Assembly: GCA_002127295.1 (NCBI GenBank)
Contig: NFUV01000001.1
Location: 186,001-250,000 of the forward strand
Direction: 5' to 3'
DNA: 64,000 nucleotides
Source of the DNA: Chitinophagaceae bacterium IBVUCB2
GTDB lineage: Bacteria > Bacteroidota > Bacteroidia > Chitinophagales > Chitinophagaceae
Part shown: positions 1 through 8,081 of the stretch, piece by piece
Numbering within the stretch: position 1 is the stretch's first letter
How the letters are laid out: each line of letters begins with the position of its first letter
The notes under the pieces: model-generated
Told to the model about the DNA's origin: nothing
The model's database searches: none
The model's input: only the letters and a program-made list of their open reading frames with translations
Program-made: the position numbers and the translations under genes

Positions 1-27
1 ATCATCAATAATCAGTATGTCAGCCAT
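1..27 (-). CDS. Response regulator, N-terminus only (partial)
   Basis: Reading leftward from an ATG at 25-27 the frame gives MADILIIDD and then leaves the window. This is the usual opening of a CheY-like receiver domain: a first beta strand followed by the acidic pair that binds Mg2+ next to the phospho-acceptor site. Only nine codons are visible, so the output domain cannot be told. The call rests on the motif alone. Confidence 0.5.
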
Positions 28-174
28 CAGAAATTTGATTTAAGTCGTAAAAATAATTGATTTGGGGCGAACGAAGACAAGTTGCAGAGAATCAGCTAAA
101 AACATAAACTGCTATATGGATCAGCTAAATGGGGCTTATAATAGACCAATCTGACGGATATTATAGACTTGGGT

Positions 175-203
175 AAAATAAAAGGCCGGGTAGAAACCCA
201 GCC
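175..203 (-). terminator. Hairpin with T-rich tail upstream of the response regulator
   Basis: GGC-C-GGGT and ACCC-A-GCC (184-191 and 196-203) pair with one C/A mismatch around an AGAA loop. On the minus strand the stem is followed by TTTTATTTTA. It lies about 150 bp before the response-regulator start, so it may be an attenuator in its leader or the end of a short unrecognised transcript. No gene on the minus strand was found between it and the pdhB terminator. Confidence 0.4.
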
Positions 204-360
204 TCGTTTTAAAATCCAATATCCTATGAAAAACCGTTGTAAAGATGCGGAGAAAATATCAAACAGTTGCAATTAATAAGAGTTTTTTTCAATAAATACC
301 ACAAAAGGGGTATGCCTTGCAGTATTATTCTTTTAGAAGCGAGGTTTATTTAGTTACCAA

Positions 361-385
361 TATAAAAACCCTGCATTAAGCAGGG
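361..385 (-). terminator. Rho-independent terminator of pdhB
   Basis: CCCTGC and GCAGGG (369-374 and 380-385) form a perfect six-pair stem with a five-base loop. On the minus strand it is followed by TTTTTATA, about 30 bp after the pdhB stop codon. Confidence 0.75.
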
Positions 386-415
386 CTTCGTAGATTAAAA
401 TAAGATTAAAAGAAA

Positions 416-1405
416 TTACTTGACCTGGTACATTACCTCTTTAACAAGCTTTACAGTTCTGGCTACATCTGGTAACGCAGCAGCTACCAGGTTTGGCGCA
501 TAGTGTAGTGGTGCATCAGCAGCAGTAATACGGCGAATAGGTGCATCTAGATAATCAAATCCTTCTTTTTGTATACGATAGGTAATTTCAGAAGAAACGG
601 ATGCAAATGGCCATTGTTCTTCTACAATAACCAACCGGTTTGTTTTCTTTACACTTTCCAATATAGTCATCCAGTCAAGCGGACGAATGGTACGCAAATC
701 AACTACTTCTGCACTGACACCTTCTTTTTCCAGTTCAGCGGCAGCTCCAAGAGCTACTTTCATCATTTTATTAAAAGAAACGATGGTTACATCGGTTCCG
801 GCTTTTTTTACATCGGCTTTTCCCAGCTCTATATAATATTCTTCTTCAGGAATCTCCATTTTATCTCCATACATCTGCTCACTTTCCATGAACATAACGG
901 GGTCTTCTTCGTAACGGATGGCTTGTTTCAGCAAACCTTTTGCATCATATCCATTGCTTGGTGAAACCACTTTAATACCGGGAATATTAGCATATAAAGC
1001 TTCGAAAGCAGTTGAGTGCTGAGCACCTAATTGACCCGCAGAACCATTACCACCTCTAAAAACGATAGGACAAGAAATTTGTCCTCCACTCATTGCCAGC
1101 ATTTTACTGGCAGTATTGAGAATTTGGTCTAAAGCTAATACAGCGAAATTCCAGGTCATAAATTCCACGATGGGGCGAAGTCCGTTTTGAGCAGAACCTA
1201 CACCAACAGCTGTAAAACCTAGTTCTGCAATAGGTGTATCGATTACTCTTTTAGGGCCAAACTCTGCCAGCATTCCCTGGCTTACTTTGTAGGCTCCATT
1301 GTATTCAGCCACTTCCTCACCCATCAGGTACACCCTGTCATCTCTTCTCATTTCTTCACTCATCGCCTCTCTTAGGGCATCCCGAAATGCAATTGATCTT
1401 GCCAT
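416..1405 (-). CDS. pdhB: Pyruvate dehydrogenase E1 component, beta subunit
   Basis: This 329-residue protein is the beta subunit of the thiamine-diphosphate-dependent E1 enzyme, which decarboxylates pyruvate and passes the acetyl group to the E2 lipoyl domain. The N-terminus carries the family motif MGEEVAEYNGAYKVSQG near residue 28, then TPIAELGFTAVGVG and the GGQ...RGGNG segment. The C-terminal transketolase domain has EVVDLRTIRPLD and VIVEEQWPFASVSSEI. Length and motif order are normal for a stand-alone E1 beta. No E1 alpha or E2 gene is adjacent, so the complex is split in this genome or continues elsewhere. A terminator follows directly. The closest alternative is a branched-chain 2-oxoacid E1 beta; the N-terminal motif favours pyruvate. 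Confidence 0.93.
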   Translation of the reverse strand: MARSIAFRDALREAMSEEMRRDDRVYLMGEEVAEYNGAYKVSQGMLAEFGPKRVIDTPIAELGFTAVGVGSAQNGLRPIVEFMTWNFAVLALDQILNTASKMLAMSGGQISCPIVFRGGNGSAGQLGAQHSTAFEALYANIPGIKVVSPSNGYDAKGLLKQAIRYEEDPVMFMESEQMYGDKMEIPEEEYYIELGKADVKKAGTDVTIVSFNKMMKVALGAAAELEKEGVSAEVVDLRTIRPLDWMTILESVKKTNRLVIVEEQWPFASVSSEITYRIQKEGFDYLDAPIRRITAADAPLHYAPNLVAAALPDVARTVKLVKEVMYQVK

Positions 1406-1462
1406 TGGTTAGTCAAATTTTAGGTGGGCAAATTTAAGCGAGAAGGCGGATAAAACCTAAAC

Positions 1463-1489
1463 GAAAAAGCCCGGGTTACTACCCCAGGC
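1463..1489 (-). terminator. Rho-independent terminator after the Cys-rich lipoprotein
   Basis: An eight-pair stem with one mismatch (1469-1476 and 1481-1489) around a TACT loop is followed on the minus strand by a TTTTT run at 1464-1468. It lies about 30 bp past the second in-frame stop at 1515, which suggests that the stretch between the two stops is transcribed. Confidence 0.65.
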
Positions 1490-1514
1490 CTTACATTATA
1501 TTGAAAAATGGTCC

Positions 1515-1592
1515 TTATTTACCAAGACATTCTTTTATTGTTGCTTGCATGGATGGAGTTTGCAGATCTGCTGCAGTAACAAAACCGATTTG
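1515..1592 (-). pseudogene. In-frame remnant of an extra repeat C-terminus after the lipoprotein stop
   Basis: Directly after the TAA at 1593-1595 the same frame stays open for 25 codons to a TAA at 1515-1517. Its last part reads ADLQTPSMQATIKECLGK, closely matching the end of the upstream gene, ADLKKPSMQKMIQDCLPGN. It is therefore either the original gene end, now cut off by a stop codon, or a partial tail duplication. Whether it is ever translated by readthrough cannot be seen. Confidence 0.7.
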
Positions 1593-2294
1593 TTAGTTAC
1601 CCGGTAAACAATCTTGAATCATTTTTTGCATTGAAGGCTTTTTTAAGTCGGCTTCTGAAAGCCTGTTAGCATCAGCAAAGGTTGGATATAATTTTTCAAT
1701 TTTATACTGCATACAATCGCAATAACTCTGCGCATCAAGGTCTTCCATACCACCGTTTTTGGCTTCACGGACACAACCATTCACAAAATCAAGTTCTTGT
1801 TTTCTTGACCATCCTTCTGAGCTGGAAGAAGTAGAGGGGTTTTGTGTAGCCACGCCACCACAATCCTGTATCATTGCTTTTATTACAGGGCTTTCCATAT
1901 CAATTTTGGCAGCATCATTCTTATCAGGATATTGAGTTGTAAGTTTTCTAAGCATACAATTACAATATGTTTGGGATGTGCTTTTTTCTAATCCCTTCTT
2001 TACAGCAGCATTAACACATTCATTGGTAAAATCACTTATGTCCGAACTACTCCAGTTTGCTCCTTCGGCAACATGATTACCTTCTTCGTTATCATCTACT
2101 ACATCATCATTATTTCCTGAATTTCGATCAACAGCATCTTTACCATCATCTTGCTGGCCTTTGTCGTTATCCTCATTTCCATTTCTATAATCATCTTTAC
2201 TTGTTTTTTCGGTATCCTTGGCGGATTTAGTTTTATCATTTTTACAAGCCGTCAACAGGCTTATTGACAATAGAAGAATTAGCAGTTTTTTCAT
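1593..2294 (-). CDS. Cys-rich lipoprotein with two tandem repeat domains
   Basis: A 233-residue secreted protein of unknown function. The start has a lipoprotein signal (MKKLLILLL... ending in LLTAC), so the mature protein should be lipid-anchored at Cys17. Residues about 20-75 are Asp/Asn/Lys-rich linker. Two homologous domains follow (about 82-148 and 162-233), each with the pattern F-x-N-x-C-V, then YC-x-CM near the middle and a closing MIQDC. The four conserved Cys per domain suggest disulfides in the periplasm. The reading frame continues past the stop codon into a further copy of the repeat's last part (1515-1592), described separately. The gene has its own terminator. I do not recognise a named family. 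Confidence 0.8.
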   Translation of the reverse strand: MKKLLILLLSISLLTACKNDKTKSAKDTEKTSKDDYRNGNEDNDKGQQDDGKDAVDRNSGNNDDVVDDNEEGNHVAEGANWSSSDISDFTNECVNAAVKKGLEKSTSQTYCNCMLRKLTTQYPDKNDAAKIDMESPVIKAMIQDCGGVATQNPSTSSSSEGWSRKQELDFVNGCVREAKNGGMEDLDAQSYCDCMQYKIEKLYPTFADANRLSEADLKKPSMQKMIQDCLPGN

Positions 2295-2371
2295 CTTGAA
2301 AGGTTTAAGTTAATCAGGTAGTTAATTCTATTAAACAAAATAGCTATTCTCCACGAACCTGAAAAATTAAG

Positions 2372-3034
2372 TTACCCTCCTCTTGCCTGGTAAAGTGCTT
2401 TTATAAATGAGGAAAGTTTAATGGGATCCAACTGTCCGTTGGTACGAACACCACTGCAAATATCTACTCCAAAAGGTTGTACCGCAGCTATTGCTTCAGC
2501 TACATTTCCTGCATGAAGCCCTCCTGCCAGAAAAACAGGAATACCGACCTGCTCCACCAATTTTCGGCTGATGTTCCAGTTGTGTGTATTACCAGTTCCA
2601 CCCAGAATTTTTATACCTGCTGAAGGATTGCCACTATCCAGCAGTATCGCATCTACTTCATCTTTTATTTTGAGTGCCTGTTCAATATTCTCCTCTCCTG
2701 TTACATGAATTACCTGCACAATTTTTAAATGTGGTAATGCATCCCGGATTTGCTGATAACTGCCTGTTGTCAATTCATCCACAATTTGTACGGTATTGGT
2801 ATTTACTTTTTGCACATGATTTATAATCCCGCTAGCAGATTGCTCGCTGGTCAATAAAAAAGAGGAAACTGGGGGATGAATTGCTTTAGCAATAGCAGCA
2901 ATCAAATCATCAGGTATCGGCCCGGGGCCGCTGGGCATTTTTCCCACCAATCCTACGGCATCAGCACCCAGCCTGATAGCTAATGCTGCTTCTTCAATGG
3001 AAGAGATGCAACATATTTTAACTCTTGTTCTCAT
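2372..3034 (-). CDS. trpF: Phosphoribosylanthranilate isomerase-like (TrpF family)
   Basis: A 220-residue TIM-barrel protein. TrpF converts N-(5-phosphoribosyl)anthranilate to the ribulose form in tryptophan synthesis. Visible family marks are the first strand VKIC with the catalytic Cys8, an Asp in ILLDS (the expected general acid), the phosphate-binding GGTGNTHNW loop and FLAGGL near the end. The usual Gly after the catalytic Cys is Cys here (KICC instead of KICG). No other trp gene is near; the gene follows a small helical protein with a gap of only three bases, so the two are probably co-transcribed. Location outside a trp operon means it may be a second, specialised TrpF homolog. Confidence 0.75.
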   Translation of the reverse strand: MRTRVKICCISSIEEAALAIRLGADAVGLVGKMPSGPGPIPDDLIAAIAKAIHPPVSSFLLTSEQSASGIINHVQKVNTNTVQIVDELTTGSYQQIRDALPHLKIVQVIHVTGEENIEQALKIKDEVDAILLDSGNPSAGIKILGGTGNTHNWNISRKLVEQVGIPVFLAGGLHAGNVAEAIAAVQPFGVDICSGVRTNGQLDPIKLSSFIKALYQARGG

Positions 3035-3037
3035 GCT

Positions 3038-3508
3038 TTACAATTTTTCTATTTCCCTCAGGTAGTCAAATTGCAAATCTTCATGCAGGCTTGCCAGTAC
3101 AACATGGATTTTTTTAAGTTGCGACAGGTAAAGATTATTAATCACAGGGTTTTTAGTAATGGGTATGCCCGAATCCTTTAACGTACTACAAAAATGAATA
3201 CGTAATGACAATTCTGTTTCTTTACTGTTACTATAGCGGCAGTATTTATTTATGATCCGTACAATTTTTCTAAGACTTTTTTTGGCAAAATATAAATGGG
3301 AAAGATTTATGGTTGAAAATTCTTCATCGATCTCATTCTTAATACCTGTAACATACGATTGTTCATCATGAGCCTCAAATAATAAATAAGTGAGTAATTC
3401 TTTATTTTCTTTTTTGAATTTGCCAAGTCGTAAACAAAGTTCTGCCAGTACTGCCGGTTTAAGCGTTAAGAGTTCCTGCTTTATTTCATGGATGGTAGCT
3501 GCCTTCAT
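3038..3508 (-). CDS. Small helical protein of unknown function
   Basis: I read the start as the second Met (MKAATIHEIKQELLTL, 156 residues); the longer frame begins 24 bases upstream with a less typical MYLIYFSR. The protein is predicted mostly helical, rich in Leu, Lys and Glu, with no signal peptide or membrane segment, so it should be cytoplasmic. It ends three bases before the trpF-like start, suggesting one transcript. I do not recognise the family. Confidence 0.65.
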   Translation of the reverse strand: MKAATIHEIKQELLTLKPAVLAELCLRLGKFKKENKELLTYLLFEAHDEQSYVTGIKNEIDEEFSTINLSHLYFAKKSLRKIVRIINKYCRYSNSKETELSLRIHFCSTLKDSGIPITKNPVINNLYLSQLKKIHVVLASLHEDLQFDYLREIEKL

Positions 3509-3598
3509 CCGGCTAAAGTAAATTAAATACATATTGGTTGTGACGGGGATGCTTAAAAATATAAAGCCGCAGCAACAGATTTAATTATCTTCAATACA

Positions 3599-3952
3599 AT
3601 GAAATTGATATTGCTCTATTTGATGTCCCTGCTTTACGTTGCAGCAGGCATTTACCATTTTATCCGGCCAAGGTTTTATATGAAAATAATGCCCCCCTGG
3701 TTGCCATGGCATTTGGAGCTTGTTTATATCAGCGGTGTTATTGAAATTATTTTGGGATTGTTATTACTACCTGTTGCAACAAGGTCGCTGGCCGCATGGG
3801 GAATTATCATATTGCTGATTGCGGTGTTTCCGGCAAATATTCAAATGGCCATAAATTATTGGAATAAAAACAACCCATATTTATGGATTGCGCTAATACG
3901 ACTACCCCTACAATTTTTATTGATTTGGTGGGCCTGGCAGTATACTAAATAA
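3599..3952 (+). CDS. DoxX-like four-helix membrane protein
   Basis: A 117-residue protein made almost entirely of hydrophobic segments: about 3-20, 42-62, 66-85 and 97-114. The first helix has the LYVAAGIYHFIRPRFYMKIMP pattern, in which G and the H-F-x-x-P-x-x-Y run are typical of small DoxX/DoxD-family membrane proteins of Bacteroidota. The family's exact role is not settled. It is divergently placed from the helical protein gene and converges with the metallophosphoesterase, 15 bases away. Confidence 0.8.
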   Translation: MKLILLYLMSLLYVAAGIYHFIRPRFYMKIMPPWLPWHLELVYISGVIEIILGLLLLPVATRSLAAWGIIILLIAVFPANIQMAINYWNKNNPYLWIALIRLPLQFLLIWWAWQYTK

Positions 3953-3967
3953 ATACTATTCTTTACG

Positions 3968-5092
3968 CTACTCTTTAATCAGGATCTTTTCCCCCGTTTG
4001 TTTTACACGGTAGTATTTGCCATTTTCAATCAGTAATCCTTCAGTGTGGCCTTTTGCATGATGAACATCTGTATTAATAACTTTACCTCCGTACAGCATA
4101 CTAATTGTATCCGCAATAACAGTGTGGCCGGTTGCAATATGTTTTACTTTAAAAAGAGAAAGTGTACTGTCTACTTGCTCCTTTGATGCCTTTACTGCTC
4201 CGTAATAATAGCCACGGTACCAAAAAGGTCCCTGGTCACCGAAGAGAATATCTGTTTCAAGGTTAGGGTATTTGTAAGTTGTATCCGGATAAAAGGGACG
4301 GGCCAATTTATTAATTTTTGATACCCCTATATCGATAGTATTTACTTCTTGCGAAATACCGGCATGTGCATACAATATATGACCAACCTTCTCTACCACA
4401 TTTTTGGTACGTAACCATCTTCCTATTTCAGAATTTTCACCGTACAGTGTCATGTGGTGTTCATTCATCAAACTATCACCTTCGTTGTATTTGCCATGGA
4501 GATAACGGAGATCGCCGTTCATATTCATTATTTCATGATTGCCCAACACAAAGTGAACATGACCTCCTGCGGCGTTTGCTTTTTCTTCTAATGAATAAAT
4601 GAGCCACAATACTTCTGTTTGCTGATTACCCCTGTCAACAAAATCACCAGTAAGTACTAAATGACCGTTGCCAAAGGTCCAATTGAAGTTTTCATCTATT
4701 ACTCCGTTTGCCTGTAATAATTTTCGAAATGCCCCAAAGTTTCCTTCGATGTCAGAAATGACAAATTGCTTATTGACCTTATTAAATTCTGCTTTTTCAT
4801 TGTTGAGTTCTTTTTTCAACTTAACGGTGAAAGTTTTCCCCGGTTCATCTGTCAATACAGTAAGTAAAACATCCGCTTTTTGAGCCAGCAGAACACTATC
4901 AGTTTTTACCAATTTAACCCCATTTTCTTCTACTATATATTTAGTATGGATCTTTTCATTCCTGTACAACACATAGGGTCCATCCAACTGTGTAGCTCCA
5001 ACAGCCGGTTTATCATTATTAACTGCTGTACTGTTAAAAAAAGCATAACCAGCCAGGAATAATGGAAGGAAGGAAAATACTGTTTTTTTCAT
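3968..5092 (-). CDS. Secreted calcineurin-like metallophosphoesterase
   Basis: I choose the Met at 5092 because MKKTVFSFLPLFLAGYAFF is a normal signal peptide, whereas the frame's first Met (5161) adds 23 residues in front of it. The mature protein has the metallophosphoesterase motifs in order: ISDIEGNFG (about residue 112), GDFVDRG (about 149), GNHE (about 184), HAGIS and GHTV, which bind the two metal ions. It resembles bacterial Ser/Thr phosphatase-like enzymes (Shewanella Shelp2/PPP-like group). The substrate is unknown. It should act in the periplasm or be exported. Confidence 0.85.
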   Translation of the reverse strand: MKKTVFSFLPLFLAGYAFFNSTAVNNDKPAVGATQLDGPYVLYRNEKIHTKYIVEENGVKLVKTDSVLLAQKADVLLTVLTDEPGKTFTVKLKKELNNEKAEFNKVNKQFVISDIEGNFGAFRKLLQANGVIDENFNWTFGNGHLVLTGDFVDRGNQQTEVLWLIYSLEEKANAAGGHVHFVLGNHEIMNMNGDLRYLHGKYNEGDSLMNEHHMTLYGENSEIGRWLRTKNVVEKVGHILYAHAGISQEVNTIDIGVSKINKLARPFYPDTTYKYPNLETDILFGDQGPFWYRGYYYGAVKASKEQVDSTLSLFKVKHIATGHTVIADTISMLYGGKVINTDVHHAKGHTEGLLIENGKYYRVKQTGEKILIKE

Positions 5093-5184
5093 TGCCCTGT
5101 TTTTGAGTGTTATTGATAGAAAGACAATAAACAGGCCAGATTTGGTTGCTTTCCAGTTCAAAAGATATTTGAATTATAGCATCA

Positions 5185-5625
5185 TTATCCCCGGCTATTC
5201 CAGTCGTCAATTGTCATTTCAAACTTCGTTTCTCCCTTACCATAAACCCCAATTTCTTTCCATCCTGCTTTGCGATAAAATGTGTCAGCTCTTGTACCCG
5301 GGCTGGTGCTTAACCAGATTGTTTTATCCGTCTGGCTAAAGTACCAATTCATCATCTCATCATGAAGTTTTTTGCCAACTCCTTTTGCTTCATAATCGGG
5401 GTTCATAAACAATGCCCATACATTGTTATCCGTTACACTTACTATGGCAAAACCAGTTATCACCGAATCCAGTTCGCTAACCCATCCTTTTCCACGGTTG
5501 ATTATATAATCTTCCACATCTTTATCGGTAACTAATGCAGGATCCGAAAGCATGTTTTCTTTTACGGAATTTCTCACCATTTGTATTTGGGGAATATCTT
5601 CTATTTGTGCTTCTCTTACTATCAT
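5185..5625 (-). CDS. GNAT-family N-acetyltransferase
   Basis: A 146-residue single-domain protein beginning IVREAQIEDIPQIQMVRNSV, the usual first strand and helix of the GNAT fold. The acetyl-CoA loop is seen as YEAKGVGKKLHDEM, followed by the family's closing strand SPGTRADTFYRKAGWKEIG. The acceptor substrate cannot be inferred. It is on the same strand as the metallophosphoesterase and radical SAM genes but separated from both by short gaps. Confidence 0.85.
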   Translation of the reverse strand: MIVREAQIEDIPQIQMVRNSVKENMLSDPALVTDKDVEDYIINRGKGWVSELDSVITGFAIVSVTDNNVWALFMNPDYEAKGVGKKLHDEMMNWYFSQTDKTIWLSTSPGTRADTFYRKAGWKEIGVYGKGETKFEMTIDDWNSRG

Positions 5626-5692
5626 TTTGTAGAAGGCATAATTAAATACTAATTATTTGACCACCATGAATAGATGCTAACTTTAAAAATCA

Positions 5693-7948
5693 CTACAATT
5701 TTAGTAATCCAAACTTGTACATTGTGCTTATCGGTTTGTTATCCCAAAATAGTTCAAAATCTTCAAGACCCGCCCTTTCATAATCATCTTTTATTTCCTG
5801 TAGTGTGTACGTCTTAGGATTGTTAATTGATATTTTTTGAAGCGTATTAACAAGCCACTCCCCTTGCATTTTTGGAACCTGGACTTGTTGAGTAAGTCTA
5901 TTTGTAACAAACCCAATATTCATCATTTCTCTTGTATTCCCTTTTTTGGACTGGGTAAAATGTAATGTAGTAGTATGTTGACCAAGCCATATAATTTTAG
6001 CGGAAGGCTTAAATTGTAAATACTCATCATCTTTTAAGGCATTCAAAATATATTCTGGCGGAACTGTGGTACGGGGTACACTAAAGTCAAACCATTTTTG
6101 TAAGGCATCATCAAGGCAAAGCCCATGCATATAATTGAACAACGATTTTTTCAATCCAAAACTGAATAGCTCATGATCTGCCCCGGTAGGATCAATATGT
6201 TCAATATCATTGTTGGCAAATGTTCCTACCAACGCTGTTTTCCTTTTTACTTTATATTTTTCAGGATTTAACCCCACAGGACTGTGAGCCGTCATGGTAA
6301 ACAAATGCCAGAATGCCGATTGTAACACCCCTGTTTTAAATAACTGCCGCACCATTTCCAATGAGTCAATCGTTTCCTGTGCTGTTTGTGTAGGAAAGCC
6401 ATACATTAAATAAGCATGTACCATTATCCCGGCATCTGTAAAATGCTTGTTCACCTTAGCCACTTGCGATACAGTTATTCCCTTATCAATTAACTGCAAC
6501 AATCTATCTGATGCAACTTCTAATCCCCCTGACACTGCTATACAACCAGAAGCCTTTAACAGCAAGCATAAATCCCGGGTAAAACTTTTTTCAAACCGCA
6601 CATTCGTCCACCAGCTTACCGTAAGTTTTCTTCTGATGATCTCGATAGCTAATGCCCTCATCAATGCAGGTGGTGCTGCTTCATCTACAAAATGAAAGCC
6701 ACTCTCTCCTGTCTGTGCTATCATTTCTTCCATCCTGTCGCAAAGCAAGGATGCTGCAACCGGCTCATACAATTTTATATAGTCAAGCGAAATATCGCAA
6801 AAAGTACATTTGCCCCAATAGCAGCCGTGTGCCATCGTTAATTTATTCCATCGTCCATCACTCCACAAACGATGCATTGGATTTATTACCTCAATAGCGG
6901 AAATATATTTATCGAGAAAGAAATCACTGTAATCTGGTGTGCCCACCTCACCCTGTTTATAATCAGCAGAAGATTTATTGTTGATATATACAAGTTCATT
7001 GTCAACAATTGTAAAAGTTCTTTTTAACTCATTCACATTTTTTCTTCCTTCAATATGAGCTATTAAATTTTCAATCGGAGCTTCACCGTCATCCAGGGTG
7101 ATAAAATCAAAAAACTCAAATACTCTTTTATCAAATAAGGAACGTAATTCTGTGTTGGCAAATCCCCCGCCCATAGTCGTTTTAACATCGGGATAATTTT
7201 GTTTTACCCATTGTGCACAACGAAAAGCTGTATATAAATTGCCCGGGAAAGGAACTGACACTGCTATCATTTTTGGCTGCAATGCCTCCATCCTTTCTTT
7301 TAAAATTTCGATTAAGATGTTATCTAAATAGGTATATGGTTGATGTAATGCTTTATATAACTCGTCAAAACTGTTGGCTGACCGTCCTAACTTTTCGGCG
7401 TAACGACTGAAACCAAAATGCGGATCGATACATTCTTTAATAAAATCAGAAATATCTTCCAGGAACATGGTTGCAATATACTTGGCCATATCCTGTGTAC
7501 CCATATTGCCAAACGCCCAATTCAAATCATTGGTTTGTTCAAACCGGGAGGCTTCCGGTAAAAAATCTCTTTTGCAAATAAGATGCGCCAGCGTTGGATT
7601 CTTTCCTTGCAGAAATAGAATAACCGAATCTATTTTCTGGATATAATCTTCCCTGAGTGCTACAATTCTTGCCGCATTGGGAGACAAATCAGTTTTAAGA
7701 GGATCAAGTTGAGCAAACAGTTTTTGTAAACCCTCTTTACTAAATAATGCTACCGTTACTTCTATTCCCAAATCCGCCTGAAAAGAGGAAATATTTTTCG
7801 TATTCAAAAAACCTTTCAGGTATGCAGTTGCCGGATACGGCGTATTCAGTTGCGTAAATGGAGGTGTTATTAAAAAAACGGTAGTACTCAACCAATATAG
7901 TTTAATTACAAAACTATCTATAATAGAGTGTAATTCAAATTTTAGCAA
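5693..7948 (-). CDS. B12-binding-domain radical SAM protein
   Basis: A 751-residue protein. Residues about 22-60 (VFLITPPFTQLNTPYPATAYLKGFL) and a Rossmann-like region near 225-300 (AVSVPFPGNLYTAFRCAQW, TTMGGGFANTEL, ITLDDGEAPIENLI) match the cobalamin-binding part of this class. The iron-sulfur motif is at residues 376-384, CYWGKCTFC, with CX4CX2C spacing rather than the textbook CX3CX2C. SAM-barrel marks follow (GFHFVDEAAP, SGGLEVASDRLL, HAYLMYGFPTQTAQET). Such proteins do methylations or other radical chemistry on unknown substrates; no substrate or peptide precursor gene is visible next to it. The gene stands alone between an acetyltransferase and a divergent gamma-glutamyltransferase homolog. 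Confidence 0.85.
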   Translation of the reverse strand: MLKFELHSIIDSFVIKLYWLSTTVFLITPPFTQLNTPYPATAYLKGFLNTKNISSFQADLGIEVTVALFSKEGLQKLFAQLDPLKTDLSPNAARIVALREDYIQKIDSVILFLQGKNPTLAHLICKRDFLPEASRFEQTNDLNWAFGNMGTQDMAKYIATMFLEDISDFIKECIDPHFGFSRYAEKLGRSANSFDELYKALHQPYTYLDNILIEILKERMEALQPKMIAVSVPFPGNLYTAFRCAQWVKQNYPDVKTTMGGGFANTELRSLFDKRVFEFFDFITLDDGEAPIENLIAHIEGRKNVNELKRTFTIVDNELVYINNKSSADYKQGEVGTPDYSDFFLDKYISAIEVINPMHRLWSDGRWNKLTMAHGCYWGKCTFCDISLDYIKLYEPVAASLLCDRMEEMIAQTGESGFHFVDEAAPPALMRALAIEIIRRKLTVSWWTNVRFEKSFTRDLCLLLKASGCIAVSGGLEVASDRLLQLIDKGITVSQVAKVNKHFTDAGIMVHAYLMYGFPTQTAQETIDSLEMVRQLFKTGVLQSAFWHLFTMTAHSPVGLNPEKYKVKRKTALVGTFANNDIEHIDPTGADHELFSFGLKKSLFNYMHGLCLDDALQKWFDFSVPRTTVPPEYILNALKDDEYLQFKPSAKIIWLGQHTTTLHFTQSKKGNTREMMNIGFVTNRLTQQVQVPKMQGEWLVNTLQKISINNPKTYTLQEIKDDYERAGLEDFELFWDNKPISTMYKFGLLKL

Positions 7949-8081
7949 ATGACCCGCAAGATGTGAAACCGGTTCAAATATTATTTATAATTATCAATTC
8001 TTGTCCGCAAACAGATACATAAACAGACTGTTATTCCTCATCTTGGAATCTTTATCTTTAGCTACTAAAATTATTACACAT

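Larger units (their letters stand above)
28..415. other. Intergenic region with two hairpins
   Basis: This gap separates the pdhB 3' end from the response-regulator start. It contains the pdhB terminator hairpin (369-385) and a second hairpin at 184-203 that lies upstream of the response regulator on the minus strand. A 16-codon plus-strand ORF at 226-276 starts with ATG but has no further support. Confidence 0.5.

Noticed and set aside
226-276. 16-codon plus-strand ORF in the left intergenic region
   Set aside because: Very short, no ribosome-binding or family evidence; could equally be chance.
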